Positions 1-7,383 of a DNA stretch of 64,000 nucleotides are shown in pieces (within the stretch, counting starts at the first letter, position 1; each line of letters opens with the position of its first letter). Source of the DNA: DAIOEK01 sp036746315 (GTDB lineage Bacteria; Chloroflexota; Anaerolineae; Anaerolineales; Anaerolineaceae); NCBI GenBank assembly GCA_036746315.1, contig DAIOEK010000007.1, forward strand, positions 28,562 to 92,561. Reading direction: 5' to 3'. Position numbers and translations under genes: made by a program. The notes under the pieces were generated by a model that did no database searches, was not told where the DNA came from, and saw nothing but the letters and a program-made list of their open reading frames with translations.

Positions 1-26
1 TTACGCACGAATTGGAGGTGATTGAC

Positions 27-959
27 ATGATAGAAACTCAGCAAGTACAGCGGACGGCCATCGGGCAGGCGTCATTCCTTGGGGTTGCGGTTGAAGCGTT
101 CATGTTTGACCGTAGGGCTGCTGGGGTGCGTGGTTCCACGCTTAAATTTTACCAGCATAAGCTGCAGACGTTCATTGATTTTCTGGACCAAAGGGAACTG
201 CGATACCTGGAACAGTTACAGCCGACAGATATCCGTGAATTTCTGGTGAGCCTGGAAGGGACACACACACCCGGCGGGATTCACGCATTTTACCGCTGCA
301 TCCGGGCATTGTTGCGCTGGTGTGAAGATGAGGAAATCCTACCAGCCGGAACATGGCAGAACCCGATCAAGCGTGTAAAAGCACCCAGGGTCGATATAGA
401 GCCATTACAGCCGATTCCCTTAGAGGATGTACGCAAGGTACTCGATACCTGCAACACGAAGCTATTTACCGACCTGAGAGACGCGGCAATCTTCTTATGC
501 CTGTTAGATTCAGCGGTAAGGGCTTCTGAGCTGCTTGCGCTGAATACCGACGACGTGGATCTACTTTCAGGGTCCGTACTCATTCGCAAAAGCAAAAGCA
601 GAAAACCCAGGACAACTTACATAGGTAAAAACGCCAGAAAGGCGCTGAGAGCGTATTTGCGCGCCAGAACGGACACAGACGCGGCATTATTCGTCAATCG
701 GACCGGTGAACGCCTGGAATATGATAGCTTGCGCCAGGTGCTTGCCAGACGCTGCAAGCGGGCAGGGATCAAGGTATGGCTGCCTCATTCATGGCGCCGG
801 GCTGCTGCCTTATCCTTGCTACGCGCCGGGGTGGATGTTTACACTTTGCAGCATATCATGGGTCACAGCGATTTACAGGTACTGCAAAGATACCTGAAGG
901 TTGACAACAACGATGCCGCGACCGCGCATGCCCGCTGCAGTCCCGGGGATAGGTTGTAA
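27..959 (+). CDS. Tyrosine recombinase / integrase of the element
   Basis: Site-specific recombinase expected to integrate and excise the element. The product is 310 aa. The N-terminal half (about residues 15-105) resembles a SAM-like core-binding domain. The C-terminal catalytic domain carries the family residues: Arg165 in DSAVRASELLALN, the H-x-x-R box LPHSWRR (His254, Arg257), His280 in IMGHSD and the nucleophile Tyr289 in LQRYLK. I chose the ATG at 27 because GGAGGTG lies six bases upstream; a longer reading from a TTG at 12 would start inside that ribosome binding site. The gene points into the element and lies about 7 kb from the tRNA-Arg that appears to be the integration target. It is therefore either at the far end of the element or internal to a longer one running off the left edge. 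All catalytic residues are present, so it looks functional. Confidence 0.93.
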   Translation: MIETQQVQRTAIGQASFLGVAVEAFMFDRRAAGVRGSTLKFYQHKLQTFIDFLDQRELRYLEQLQPTDIREFLVSLEGTHTPGGIHAFYRCIRALLRWCEDEEILPAGTWQNPIKRVKAPRVDIEPLQPIPLEDVRKVLDTCNTKLFTDLRDAAIFLCLLDSAVRASELLALNTDDVDLLSGSVLIRKSKSRKPRTTYIGKNARKALRAYLRARTDTDAALFVNRTGERLEYDSLRQVLARRCKRAGIKVWLPHSWRRAAALSLLRAGVDVYTLQHIMGHSDLQVLQRYLKVDNNDAATAHARCSPGDRL

Positions 960-999
960 AATTCAATGGCTGAAATTAGATTTTTTAAGATTCGAGATA

Positions 1000-1028
1000 T
1001 TGACAAGCGATTAACAATTCCGTATAAT
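1000..1028 (+). promoter_or_regulatory. Consensus sigma-70-type promoter upstream of RHH gene
   Basis: A perfect TTGACA (1000-1005) and a perfect TATAAT (1023-1028) are separated by 17 bp. Transcription would start near 1035, upstream of a hairpin at 1053-1083 and of the small ribbon-helix-helix gene at 1111. This is the only fully consensus promoter seen inside the element. Confidence 0.75.
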
Positions 1029-1052
1029 AAGATAGAACTAACATTCTATGGT

Positions 1053-1083
1053 CAGAGACGCACGTTTTATTTTTGCGTCTCTG
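1053..1083 (+). terminator. Leader hairpin, possible attenuator
   Basis: CAGAGACGCA pairs with TGCGTCTCTG (10 bp, 11-nt loop) and is followed by the T-rich stretch ATTTTAATTT. It sits between the consensus promoter at 1000-1028 and the ribosome binding site of the 1111 gene. It could therefore stop transcription early (attenuation) or end a very short RNA. The tail is not a pure T run, so termination strength is uncertain. Confidence 0.5.
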
Positions 1084-1110
1084 ATTTTAATTTAACCACC
1101 AGGAGAGAAG

Positions 1111-1284
1111 ATGATGAATAAGAACAAAAAAACAAAGCTTATCATGTTGCGAGCGACGCCAGATGATCGTAGCACCTTGGAGAGCCTGGCGGCTGCAGAA
1201 GGGAGAAGCCTATCAAACATGATTCGCGAGCTTATCCGGCGCGCTGCAGTAATGCGCGGCATCTGCCCGGCGGGTACCGCTTGA
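1111..1284 (+). CDS. Small ribbon-helix-helix (CopG/Arc-like) DNA-binding protein
   Basis: This 57-aa protein begins MMNKNKKTKLIMLRATPDD. A short basic N-terminal strand (KLIMLRATPDD) is followed by two predicted helices (RSTLESLAAAEG and SLSNMIRELIRRAA), the usual layout of ribbon-helix-helix repressors; the motif SLSNMIRELIRR is especially typical. AGGAGAG at 1101 gives a good ribosome binding site. It is the first gene after a consensus promoter and a hairpin, so it may control the element's own genes, like a small phage or plasmid repressor. That role is inferred from position and fold; no operator is identified. Confidence 0.7.
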   Translation: MMNKNKKTKLIMLRATPDDRSTLESLAAAEGRSLSNMIRELIRRAAVMRGICPAGTA

Positions 1285-1338
1285 GCTGGGTATGGGGGTT
1301 ATGGTTGGCGTTTCGAGAACGCCGGAAAGAAGGGAGCG

Positions 1339-2136
1339 ATGAAACGTTCAGCGATTTTATTCTTAGGATTGTGCGTAGTAATCGGACTGATAATAGCGGC
1401 ACGTCCGCAGATAAGGATGCAAAAAATGATCGATTTCACAGCTAACGGGCAACAAATTGATTTCAGCCTGGCAACAAAAAACATTCCGCAATATACCCTG
1501 GCTTTCAGGTTCCGGGCAGATTCGTTCGGGCATGTCACCGACCCGACCCTGGGTAAGTGGGGCGTGCCGCTTATGCTTGGCGACGTATCGACCGTGACGT
1601 TTATAGCAAATAACGCAACCACAGTGAAAAATATTCTGTTCTCCCAGACATTCTCAACAACGTCAGGCGCATGGAGAACAAACAGCGCACCGCCTATCGG
1701 GTCCTATGAGCAAGTGGTTATCACTTATGACGCAACCAGCACCGGCAACGATCCGGTTATTTACATAAACGGGGCAGCCGTTGCGACTACAGAAATTCAA
1801 ACGCCGTCTGGGAGCGCTGATACCAGCTTGAGTGGTATAACCATTGGTTCGGATGGAACAAAATCATTTGACGGCGTCCTGCTTGACGTCCGCGTCTACA
1901 ACCGCATCCTGTCAGCGCAAGAAGTATCTGAATTATGGCAGATGGCTTGTGTAACCAGCAACGATTGGGGGCTTGTGTTCCATGCGAACCTGGACGGTGC
2001 AGCGGGAATACCTGATTTTCAGACGCCTTTGGCAGCTGAAAACATCCTTGTGGATCGAATTGGTGGCGCAACGGGCGTACCTACTGGCGGTCCCGTCGGG
2101 GCGTCGGATGTAATAATGACCTGGGGCGGCTGGTAA
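1339..2136 (+). CDS. LamG/concanavalin A-like domain protein with N-terminal membrane anchor or signal
   Basis: 265 aa. Residues about 4-20 are hydrophobic (AILFLGLCVVIGLIIAA), acting as a signal peptide or single membrane anchor. The remainder matches the LamG / concanavalin A-like lectin fold: YTLAFRFRADSFG, then EQVVITYDATSTGNDPVIYINGA, then the characteristic ending FDGVLLDVRVYNRILSAQEVSELW. Such domains occur in phage and secreted structural proteins and usually bind glycans. GGGAG six bases upstream supports the start. In this element it is the only protein that could be surface-exposed or part of a virion, but nothing proves either. The C-terminal tail is rich in Gly, Pro and Ala. Confidence 0.75.
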   Translation: MKRSAILFLGLCVVIGLIIAARPQIRMQKMIDFTANGQQIDFSLATKNIPQYTLAFRFRADSFGHVTDPTLGKWGVPLMLGDVSTVTFIANNATTVKNILFSQTFSTTSGAWRTNSAPPIGSYEQVVITYDATSTGNDPVIYINGAAVATTEIQTPSGSADTSLSGITIGSDGTKSFDGVLLDVRVYNRILSAQEVSELWQMACVTSNDWGLVFHANLDGAAGIPDFQTPLAAENILVDRIGGATGVPTGGPVGASDVIMTWGGW

Positions 2137-2178
2137 GAGCAATACTGATTTGGATTTAATAAAAATGGAGGTGTCAAG

Positions 2179-2367
2179 ATGTTTAACTTAATGTTATCGA
2201 CTCGCGCCGGGGTGGGCGTCGAGCATCATGGCAGACGGGGTGAATATCACCCGCCGTCGCAGAAAGCGATCGATTATGGATGCTGGAACGATTTTAAACG
2301 CACTATCCCAGCGGCAAACTGGGACAGGCACGAACACGGCGGGAAACTTTCGACAAACTTATTATAA
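2179..2367 (+). CDS. Possible small leader ORF overlapping the DnaB-N gene
   Basis: 62 codons starting MFNLMLSTRAGVGVEHH, behind the strong ribosome binding site GGAGGTG at 2167-2173 (five bases upstream). It overlaps the first 140 bases of the DnaB-N gene in another frame. No domain is recognisable, and the composition looks like out-of-frame sequence after the first 20 residues. Its value is in the start: this is the best translation start in the region, whereas the downstream gene has none. It may couple translation to the DnaB-N gene, or mark a frameshift between the two frames. Confidence 0.3.
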   Translation: MFNLMLSTRAGVGVEHHGRRGEYHPPSQKAIDYGCWNDFKRTIPAANWDRHEHGGKLSTNLL

Positions 2368-2836
2368 CGAAAATTTCCAAAATTACAATCCTGAAATACT
2401 TCCGCACGATAACGCCGCTGAGCAGGCAGTCATAGGTGCGGTCCTCATCCTGGGGGCGATCCCACAGGGTCTAAGCCTACGCCCGGATTACTTTTACCGG
2501 GAGCAACACCGCATAGTTTGGCATTGCTTAGAAATGCTGAGCGCGCGCGGTGAGACTATTGACATTCTCAGCGTACAAAGAGAGCTGGCGAGGATGAAGC
2601 GCACCATAGCGCCTTCGTTCTTGACTAGCTGCCTGTTATACAGCAATCCCCCCGCAATAGATCCATTTACCTGGGTTACTCCCCAGGAATACGCGAAAGA
2701 GTGTGCTGATCGCGTTCTGGCAGCTTTCCGGCAACGGCGGCATGCTATTCAGATCGACGCGATTCTGCAAGCGGTGTGGAAGGGTCGGTACACCGAAGCA
2801 ATCCGGATGCTGCAGGACATTGTTGGGGGTGCATAA
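2228..2836 (+). CDS. Stand-alone DnaB helicase N-terminal domain protein
   Basis: 202 aa. From about residue 58 the sequence LPHDNAAEQAVIGAVLI, followed by LRPDYFYREQHRIVWHCLEML and ETIDILSVQREL, matches the N-terminal domain of replicative helicase DnaB, which forms the hexamer collar and binds primase. The C-terminal RecA-like motor domain is absent. The next gene encodes a RecA/RepA-like ATPase, so the two products may together replace a whole DnaB. The ATG at 2228 has no clear ribosome binding site; an internal ATG at 2276 is an alternative, and translation may depend on the small ORF starting at 2179. Its stop overlaps the next start as TAATG. Confidence 0.7.
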   Translation: MADGVNITRRRRKRSIMDAGTILNALSQRQTGTGTNTAGNFRQTYYNENFQNYNPEILPHDNAAEQAVIGAVLILGAIPQGLSLRPDYFYREQHRIVWHCLEMLSARGETIDILSVQRELARMKRTIAPSFLTSCLLYSNPPAIDPFTWVTPQEYAKECADRVLAAFRQRRHAIQIDAILQAVWKGRYTEAIRMLQDIVGGA

Positions 2837-3882
2837 TGGCAGATACATGGAAACTATACACCCTGGAAGATGCTTTCAAACCACGCCCGCCCGCTGAGTA
2901 CGCGGTAGCAAACCTAATCCGGCTGCCCTCACTAGGTATGTTTTATGGTCCCCCAGGCTGCTTAAAATCCATGCTTCTGGCAGATATGGCAGTCTGCATT
3001 TCCGGGGGTATTGATTGGCTGCAACCAGCTGCATGGCAGCCGGGATCAAAACCGCGCACGGTGCTGCCATGCCCGGTCCTATGGCTTGACCTGGATAATG
3101 GCAAAGACACCACAGAAGACCGTTTTAAGGCACTTGCAACCGGTCACAAGGTAGATCCAGGCGCCGCCCTGTTCTATTACACCATGCCATCACCCTGGCC
3201 ACGTCTGATTGATGAAGCACAAGCAAACGAGCTGAAAGACCGCATATTCCTAACCCAGGCAAGAGTAGTGATCATCGACAACCTGGCAAGAGTATCTGCG
3301 GGCGTGGACGAAAACACGCGCCAGATGGACGACGTTATGAATAACTTGCGGCAAATATCAGAAGCAACCAGAACCGCCATAATCTTGATACACCATAGCA
3401 GCAAAGACCGGGGAACCGGGGGAAGAGCAGGGGACAGACTGCGCGGACATTCAAGCATTGAAGCTGCCCTGGATCTGGCTATCAGCGTAGAACGGGAAGA
3501 GTACAGCAGCAAAATCAACCTGATCACAACTAAGAGCCGTCATGGCGAAATACCACCATTCGCGGCTGAATGGACCTACAAAAAAGAAGCAGATGATACT
3601 CTGATCGAGGGTGCATTCTACGGTCTGGCAGCGGATGACGATAAATCAGATCACGCACTTGACCGCGTTATTTTATCCAGCGTAGATGGTACATGGACCA
3701 ATAAAACCAATTTGCGGAAATTAGTCAAAGAAGAACTGCCCGACATAGGCAATCACCGCATCGAGAGCCGGATATCTTTCCTGGCAGCTGCAGGAAAACT
3801 GGCAGAGAAACCAGGCAATATAACCAATGAGAAGCTATACCGTCATCCGTCTTCCGGCGTCTTCCAATCGTCTTCCGGATGA
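2836..3882 (+). CDS. RepA-like AAA/RecA-fold replicative ATPase
   Basis: 348 aa. A Walker A motif GPPGCLKS lies at about residues 38-45, a Walker B-like strand ARVVIIDNLAR near residue 160, and AIILIHHSSK, a sensor-like segment typical of RepA/RecA-type hexameric helicases (AAA_25-like), near residue 195. The segment DRLRGHSSIEAALDLAISV is also characteristic. A C-terminal part from about residue 280 looks like a small winged-helix region (TNKTNLRKLVKEELP). The start was placed at 2836, overlapping the preceding stop (TAATG), because the upstream extension from 2776 has no such signal. Known relatives unwind plasmid or phage origins. The last 35 bases of the gene are part of an array of short repeats that could be the origin. 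Confidence 0.8.
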   Translation: MADTWKLYTLEDAFKPRPPAEYAVANLIRLPSLGMFYGPPGCLKSMLLADMAVCISGGIDWLQPAAWQPGSKPRTVLPCPVLWLDLDNGKDTTEDRFKALATGHKVDPGAALFYYTMPSPWPRLIDEAQANELKDRIFLTQARVVIIDNLARVSAGVDENTRQMDDVMNNLRQISEATRTAIILIHHSSKDRGTGGRAGDRLRGHSSIEAALDLAISVEREEYSSKINLITTKSRHGEIPPFAAEWTYKKEADDTLIEGAFYGLAADDDKSDHALDRVILSSVDGTWTNKTNLRKLVKEELPDIGNHRIESRISFLAAAGKLAEKPGNITNEKLYRHPSSGVFQSSSG

Positions 3883-3928
3883 CAACCGAAACCGTCATCC
3901 GTCTTCCCCCCCTTTTAAGGGGAAGACG
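3839..3928 (+). repeat. Iteron-like repeat array, candidate origin
   Basis: The 8-mer CGTCTTCC occurs at 3848, 3858, 3869 and 3900 on the plus strand and once inverted (GGAAGACG) at 3921. The intervals of 10, 11 and 31 bp keep the copies on one face of the helix. A longer 17-bp unit ACCGTCATCCGTCTTCC is repeated exactly at 3839-3855 and 3891-3907, and CGGATGAC at 3876-3883 is the inverse of its GTCATCCG part. The array begins inside the 3' end of the RepA-like gene. Such phased repeats next to a replication ATPase are typical of plasmid or phage origins. Confidence 0.5.
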
Positions 3929-3966
3929 GTGGACGACGAAATCAGAGAACTTAGGGAGTGTGGATC

Positions 3967-4176
3967 ATGGGAAAAATGAGCTATTTACCTATCAAAGAAA
4001 AGGGCTTGTATCCTCTAGAAATAGTACAGGGGATTCACCGTCCTCTGTATATTTCAAGCGCTGCAGCGGCGTTCAGGCGGGTTATTCGTGCTTGGTGGGA
4101 GCGTACAACGCCGGGGATCTGCCACTATAACGAGCTGCTAATCTCAGAGTCCTCTGTACTTTGGGGGCAGGAATGA
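3967..4176 (+). CDS. Hypothetical element protein
   Basis: 69 aa, beginning MGKMSYLPIKEKGLYPLEI. AGGGAG nine bases upstream supports the ATG at 3967. No family is recognised. The protein is a short mixed basic/aromatic sequence (RRVIRAWWERTTPG) that could bind nucleic acid, perhaps as a small helix-turn-helix or excisionase-like protein, but no motif proves it. The stop overlaps the next start as ATGA, indicating coupled translation with the candidate small terminase gene. Confidence 0.5.
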   Translation: MGKMSYLPIKEKGLYPLEIVQGIHRPLYISSAAAAFRRVIRAWWERTTPGICHYNELLISESSVLWGQE

Positions 4177-4583
4177 CAGCGAAAGTAACCAAAGCATGCG
4201 GGGCAGAAGCAGCGGTCCGGGCGTTATCCAGGGGTGAACCGTTTACCGGGTTGGCTGCCCGTGAACTGTGCGAGGTGATCCAGACGTTCGAGGATGAAGG
4301 GCGTCTGGAGATCATGAAGCATAACGCATATCGGGGGCAGGCGACGGCAAATCTATTCTGGCAGGCAATCCAGAAGGCAGCGGACGAAGGCGACTTGCAG
4401 CGGCTAGATGAATATGTCAAGCGGTTTGGCTGGCTGCTGGGTGTGGTGACGCGGTTATGGCAGGCTGAAGCGATAGAAGAGAAGGCGGCTAAGGGCAACA
4501 GTACTGAGGTCGATGCAATCCTGGCAGAATACAGGGACGCTGATACAGCAGAAGGGACGGGCGAAGATGCACCAAATAATTAA
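4173..4583 (+). CDS. Candidate terminase small subunit
   Basis: 136 aa, almost entirely helical by composition. The sequence has a basic N-terminus, a charged middle (LCEVIQTFEDEGRLEIMKHNAYRGQATANLFWQAIQKA) and an acidic tail ending GTGEDAPNN. No domain is recognised directly. The call rests on position: it immediately precedes and overlaps (17 bp) the large terminase gene, the usual place of the DNA-recognising small subunit. The start at 4173 was preferred over a TTG twelve bases upstream because it overlaps the preceding stop (ATGA). It could instead be an unrelated helical protein. Confidence 0.45.
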   Translation: MTAKVTKACGAEAAVRALSRGEPFTGLAARELCEVIQTFEDEGRLEIMKHNAYRGQATANLFWQAIQKAADEGDLQRLDEYVKRFGWLLGVVTRLWQAEAIEEKAAKGNSTEVDAILAEYRDADTAEGTGEDAPNN

Positions 4584-6234
4584 CTTTGCCAAAGGTGAGC
4601 TGGGAATAAAGCTGCACCCAGGGCAGGCACGGGAATTGTCTGCCTACTATGAGAGCGGGCTGCCTGATTGGTTGAACCTATCCGGGCGGCGGTCGGGTAA
4701 GTCTTTGCTTGCGGACGTGATCGCGTGTTATGAAGCGTTGGTCCCGGATTTCAGCGCGTATATCAGACCGGAAGAGCCGCGCCATATCATCATTGTTGCG
4801 AACCGGTTAGATAATGCCAGGCTGCATATCGACAATATCAGCAAGATGTTATCCCGGCGGTTCAAGTCTAAGATCACGAATGTTACCCAGGACAGGATCG
4901 AGCTATCCAACGGGGCGGTAATCCTGTGCTTGCCGGCAAGCGCACGGGCAGGGCGCGGGTACACCGCAAGCTGCGTGATATTTGATGAGCTGGCACATTT
5001 CGTCGATAGTGACGGAAATCAGAGCGCGGACGCGGTTTACAATGCGTTTTCGCCGACTGTGGCAACGTTCGGGGACGCGGCGCGGATTGTGATAACCACG
5101 ACGCCATTTACACGAACCGGGATTGTATTCTCGCTATTTGACCGGATAAACAGCGGTGAACTGGCAGATCAGATCTATTTGACGCATTGTACCACCCAGG
5201 AAATGAATCCGAAGGTCGGGGAAGGTACCATAAAGCGGGCGTTGAAACGGGATGAGGAATCAGCGCGGACAGAATACTTTGCAGAATTTCGCGACCCGTT
5301 GGAAGCGTTCCTTAATCCGCTTGCGATTGACCGGGCGGTCGATGAACACCTGGCAGAGCTTCACCATGCAGAGCCGGGCAAGCAGTACATTATGGCGATT
5401 GACCCGGCGATCATGCGGGATAACTTTGCTTTTGCGGTGATGCACACAGAGAAGGGCGTGCATATTGTGGACATGGTCCGCGCACTTAAGGCGCCGGTGG
5501 ACCCGAACGAAGCGGAAGATTTACTCTTCCTGCTGAATAAGAATTTTCACCCGTTGAGAATCCTTTGCGATAATCCCAGCCTGGTACAGCGATTACGCAG
5601 CAAGCTGCCGAACCTGGAATACAAACCATTCACCCGACCGATGAAACTTGAAATCTATGGCAGCCTGAAAGAAGCGATCAACCTCGAAAACTTCCAGATG
5701 TATAAGCAGCAGGACGCCATAGATGAACTGAAGGCGCTGCAGATCCGCAACGGGGTTGATATCGCGGCACCAAAAAGCGGCCGGATTACACACGACGACC
5801 TGTGCGACGTCCTGGCATTGTGTGTCAATGGCTTGGTAAAACGGGCTGGGGTTGGTGAAGTGGAATATGCACCAAATTTTATTTTCGGTACTGTGGCGGG
5901 GCAAGAAACTTATGAAGATTGGTTATGGCGTAAGCAGAACACCGCCGAACACCCGCCGGGTGTCACCTGGCAGAACTGTAAGAACCGTCACCGGGGTTGC
6001 GACGCATGCGAACGGGAAACCGCGCACATGGTGGACCCTGAGACGGGGATCTGGATCGGGGACAATCAGCCGGTTGACGTCCCGGATGGCGCGCATGTTT
6101 CTGTCATTGATGGGGACCTGCTAACCAGCCTAATTACAAGAAACATAGAAAGGGAATACAACAAAGAAATTAGAGATCAAAAAATCCTAGACTTATTTTA
6201 CAAAGGTGCAAACTTGCACCGGAAAGGCTACTAA
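4567..6234 (+). CDS. Phage terminase large subunit (packaging ATPase-nuclease)
   Basis: 555 aa. The N-terminal packaging ATPase has Walker A SGRRSGKS (residues about 39-46) and Walker B CVIFDELAHF with the catalytic Asp-Glu near residues 140-141, followed by the coupling motif ITTTPF. The C-terminal RNase H-like nuclease domain shows its acidic residues in YIMAIDPA, ILCDNPS and HDDLCDVLALC. This is the motor that drives DNA into a procapsid and cuts it. About 110 extra residues follow the nuclease domain, with a small cysteine cluster (NCKNRHRGCDACERE) that could bind a metal. The ATG at 4567 overlaps the upstream gene. No portal or capsid gene follows, which is unusual for a phage packaging module. 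Confidence 0.9.
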   Translation: MHQIINFAKGELGIKLHPGQARELSAYYESGLPDWLNLSGRRSGKSLLADVIACYEALVPDFSAYIRPEEPRHIIIVANRLDNARLHIDNISKMLSRRFKSKITNVTQDRIELSNGAVILCLPASARAGRGYTASCVIFDELAHFVDSDGNQSADAVYNAFSPTVATFGDAARIVITTTPFTRTGIVFSLFDRINSGELADQIYLTHCTTQEMNPKVGEGTIKRALKRDEESARTEYFAEFRDPLEAFLNPLAIDRAVDEHLAELHHAEPGKQYIMAIDPAIMRDNFAFAVMHTEKGVHIVDMVRALKAPVDPNEAEDLLFLLNKNFHPLRILCDNPSLVQRLRSKLPNLEYKPFTRPMKLEIYGSLKEAINLENFQMYKQQDAIDELKALQIRNGVDIAAPKSGRITHDDLCDVLALCVNGLVKRAGVGEVEYAPNFIFGTVAGQETYEDWLWRKQNTAEHPPGVTWQNCKNRHRGCDACERETAHMVDPETGIWIGDNQPVDVPDGAHVSVIDGDLLTSLITRNIEREYNKEIRDQKILDLFYKGANLHRKGY

Positions 6235-6236
6235 TT

Positions 6237-6959
6237 ATGACCGCATGGATAGATCAACTAATTAGCATTAGAGCGTTAAGAGAAGAACTGGCAAAGTATG
6301 GCGGGATGATGGACCCTTATGCCCGTTCGGTAATTACCCGTGAAATAGCATCGAAAGTGGACGCGGTAAGACCAGCGGCAGTTAATGGCGCATTAGCAGA
6401 CTGGCGCGGTACGATCCAGAAATACCAGGATGCCCGGGCAAAATTCGAGCAGGCACGGCAAAAAGAAGCGGACAGCTACGACGCCGGAAAACTGGCAGGG
6501 GAAATCAACCTGCTACAGACCATGATCGGGCTGAATAGCAAGCAGGCATCCCCATTCAAGAAGCAGCCGGATGGACTGCAGAAAATCTACCAGGACGCGG
6601 CGAACAGCGCGGATAAACACCGCAGACGTGCCGCGGCTGAGCTATTTGCAGCGATGGACGGCGGCAAAGACCTAGCGATGGTCGAATTGGTCCGCAAGGC
6701 AAAAAACGACCTGGCAACCATGCTTGACACGCCGGAAGTGAAGCAGGCAGCGCAAGGGGTCATTGATGGATTGAATGAACTGGAAAGCTGCAGGGAATAC
6801 GTCACGAATGTTGCCGATATTCTGGGCGAAAGCAGGGATCAGATATTTGTACACGGTGCTTTACGTGAAGAATTAAACAGGGTCCGTGTTATGCCCGATG
6901 GAAACGTGGAAATCAAAGAGGTTAATAATGGACGATCAATGGCAGAAACTCAAAACTAA
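6237..6959 (+). CDS. Hypothetical helical protein downstream of terminase
   Basis: 240 aa, begins MTAWIDQLISIRALREEL two bases after the terminase stop. The whole protein is charged and helical, with long Glu/Lys/Ala-rich stretches (YQDARAKFEQARQKEADSY) suggesting coiled coils; there is no transmembrane segment or signal. It occupies the usual place of a portal gene but does not look like one: it is far shorter and lacks portal motifs. A scaffold-like, accessory packaging or capsid-interacting role is conceivable from position only. Its end overlaps the next gene by 32 bp. Confidence 0.55.
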   Translation: MTAWIDQLISIRALREELAKYGGMMDPYARSVITREIASKVDAVRPAAVNGALADWRGTIQKYQDARAKFEQARQKEADSYDAGKLAGEINLLQTMIGLNSKQASPFKKQPDGLQKIYQDAANSADKHRRRAAAELFAAMDGGKDLAMVELVRKAKNDLATMLDTPEVKQAAQGVIDGLNELESCREYVTNVADILGESRDQIFVHGALREELNRVRVMPDGNVEIKEVNNGRSMAETQN

Positions 6960-7185
6960 GAAGCCGAAATTCCAGACACCTGCCTGGGTGAAAACAATCA
7001 GCGGGTTGGCTTCCATTTATTCACGGCAAAACCATCGGGACGAGATCAAAATACCCGATACCAAACAAAGCGCGCCTTATGAGGATAATAATACCCGCTG
7101 GTATAACTTCCTGCGCAAGCATGGTTATTCTGAGGAAGAAATCGACGCGGTGAAAAGTCGACGGGAAAAACCATTATTCGGGTAA
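6928..7185 (+). CDS. Small basic hypothetical protein
   Basis: 85 aa, MDDQWQKLKTKKPKFQTPA at the start. It is rich in Lys/Arg and aromatic residues, ending in YNFLRKHGYSEEEIDAVKSR. The ATG at 6928 has AGAGG seven bases upstream, whereas a longer in-frame reading from 6886 has no site. It overlaps the end of the previous gene. No family is recognised; the C-terminal helix pair could be a small protein- or nucleic-acid-binding module. Last gene of the terminase operon. Confidence 0.5.
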   Translation: MDDQWQKLKTKKPKFQTPAWVKTISGLASIYSRQNHRDEIKIPDTKQSAPYEDNNTRWYNFLRKHGYSEEEIDAVKSRREKPLFG

Positions 7186-7202
7186 AAAAATAATGGCAGG
7201 TA

Positions 7203-7230
7203 TTGACAACCGGCGTATAATAGATATAGA
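7203..7230 (+). promoter_or_regulatory. Promoter candidate with same layout as the one at 1000
   Basis: TTGACA at 7203-7208 is followed 16 bp later by TATAGA (7225-7230). A perfect TATAAT also lies at 7216-7221, too close to that -35 but followed by AGATATAGAAC, nearly the same bases that follow the TATAAT at 1023. Which -10 is used cannot be decided from sequence. The promoter would serve the 7384-7879 genes or a short RNA. Confidence 0.55.
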
Positions 7231-7234
7231 ACGA

Positions 7235-7264
7235 TCCTGGCAAGTGCGAGAACACCTGCCAGGA
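7235..7264 (+). other. First leader hairpin (7235-7264)
   Basis: TCCTGGCA pairs with TGCCAGGA around a 14-nt loop, starting about at the predicted transcription start. Together with the hairpin at 7328-7357 it forms a structured leader of about 125 nt before the 7384 gene. It could be a small RNA or an attenuator leader. Confidence 0.45.
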
Positions 7265-7327
7265 CCTAACCAAAACGCCGGGATAAGCGGCGAATGGCTA
7301 ACCTGATTATATCATAGCAGCCACCTT

Positions 7328-7357
7328 AAACCGCTTGTCCATTCAGACAGGCGGTTT
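7328..7357 (+). terminator. Terminator-like hairpin ahead of the 7384 gene
   Basis: A 12-bp stem (AAACCGCTTGTC with its complement, one G-U pair, loop CATTCA) is followed by GTGTTTAACC. It lies between the promoter at 7203 and the AGGAGG site of the 7384 gene, so it could end a short RNA of about 125 nt or act as an attenuator. The downstream T content is modest. Confidence 0.5.
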
Positions 7358-7383
7358 GTGTTTAACCAAAAGGAGGCTATGCA

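Noticed and set aside
1..30. Left attachment site at the window start
   Set aside because: The first bases show no copy of the tRNA-Arg 3' end, so the left boundary lies outside the window.
3879..4130. 83-codon frame starting at an ATGA overlap after the RepA-like gene
   Set aside because: It has no ribosome binding site and lies over the repeat array. The 3967-4176 frame has a better site and coupled ending, so I kept that one.
7203..7221. TATAAT at 7216 as the -10 of the TTGACA at 7203
   Set aside because: The spacing is only 7 bp. TATAGA at 7225 gives 16 bp and is preferred, though the TATAAT could pair with another weak -35.
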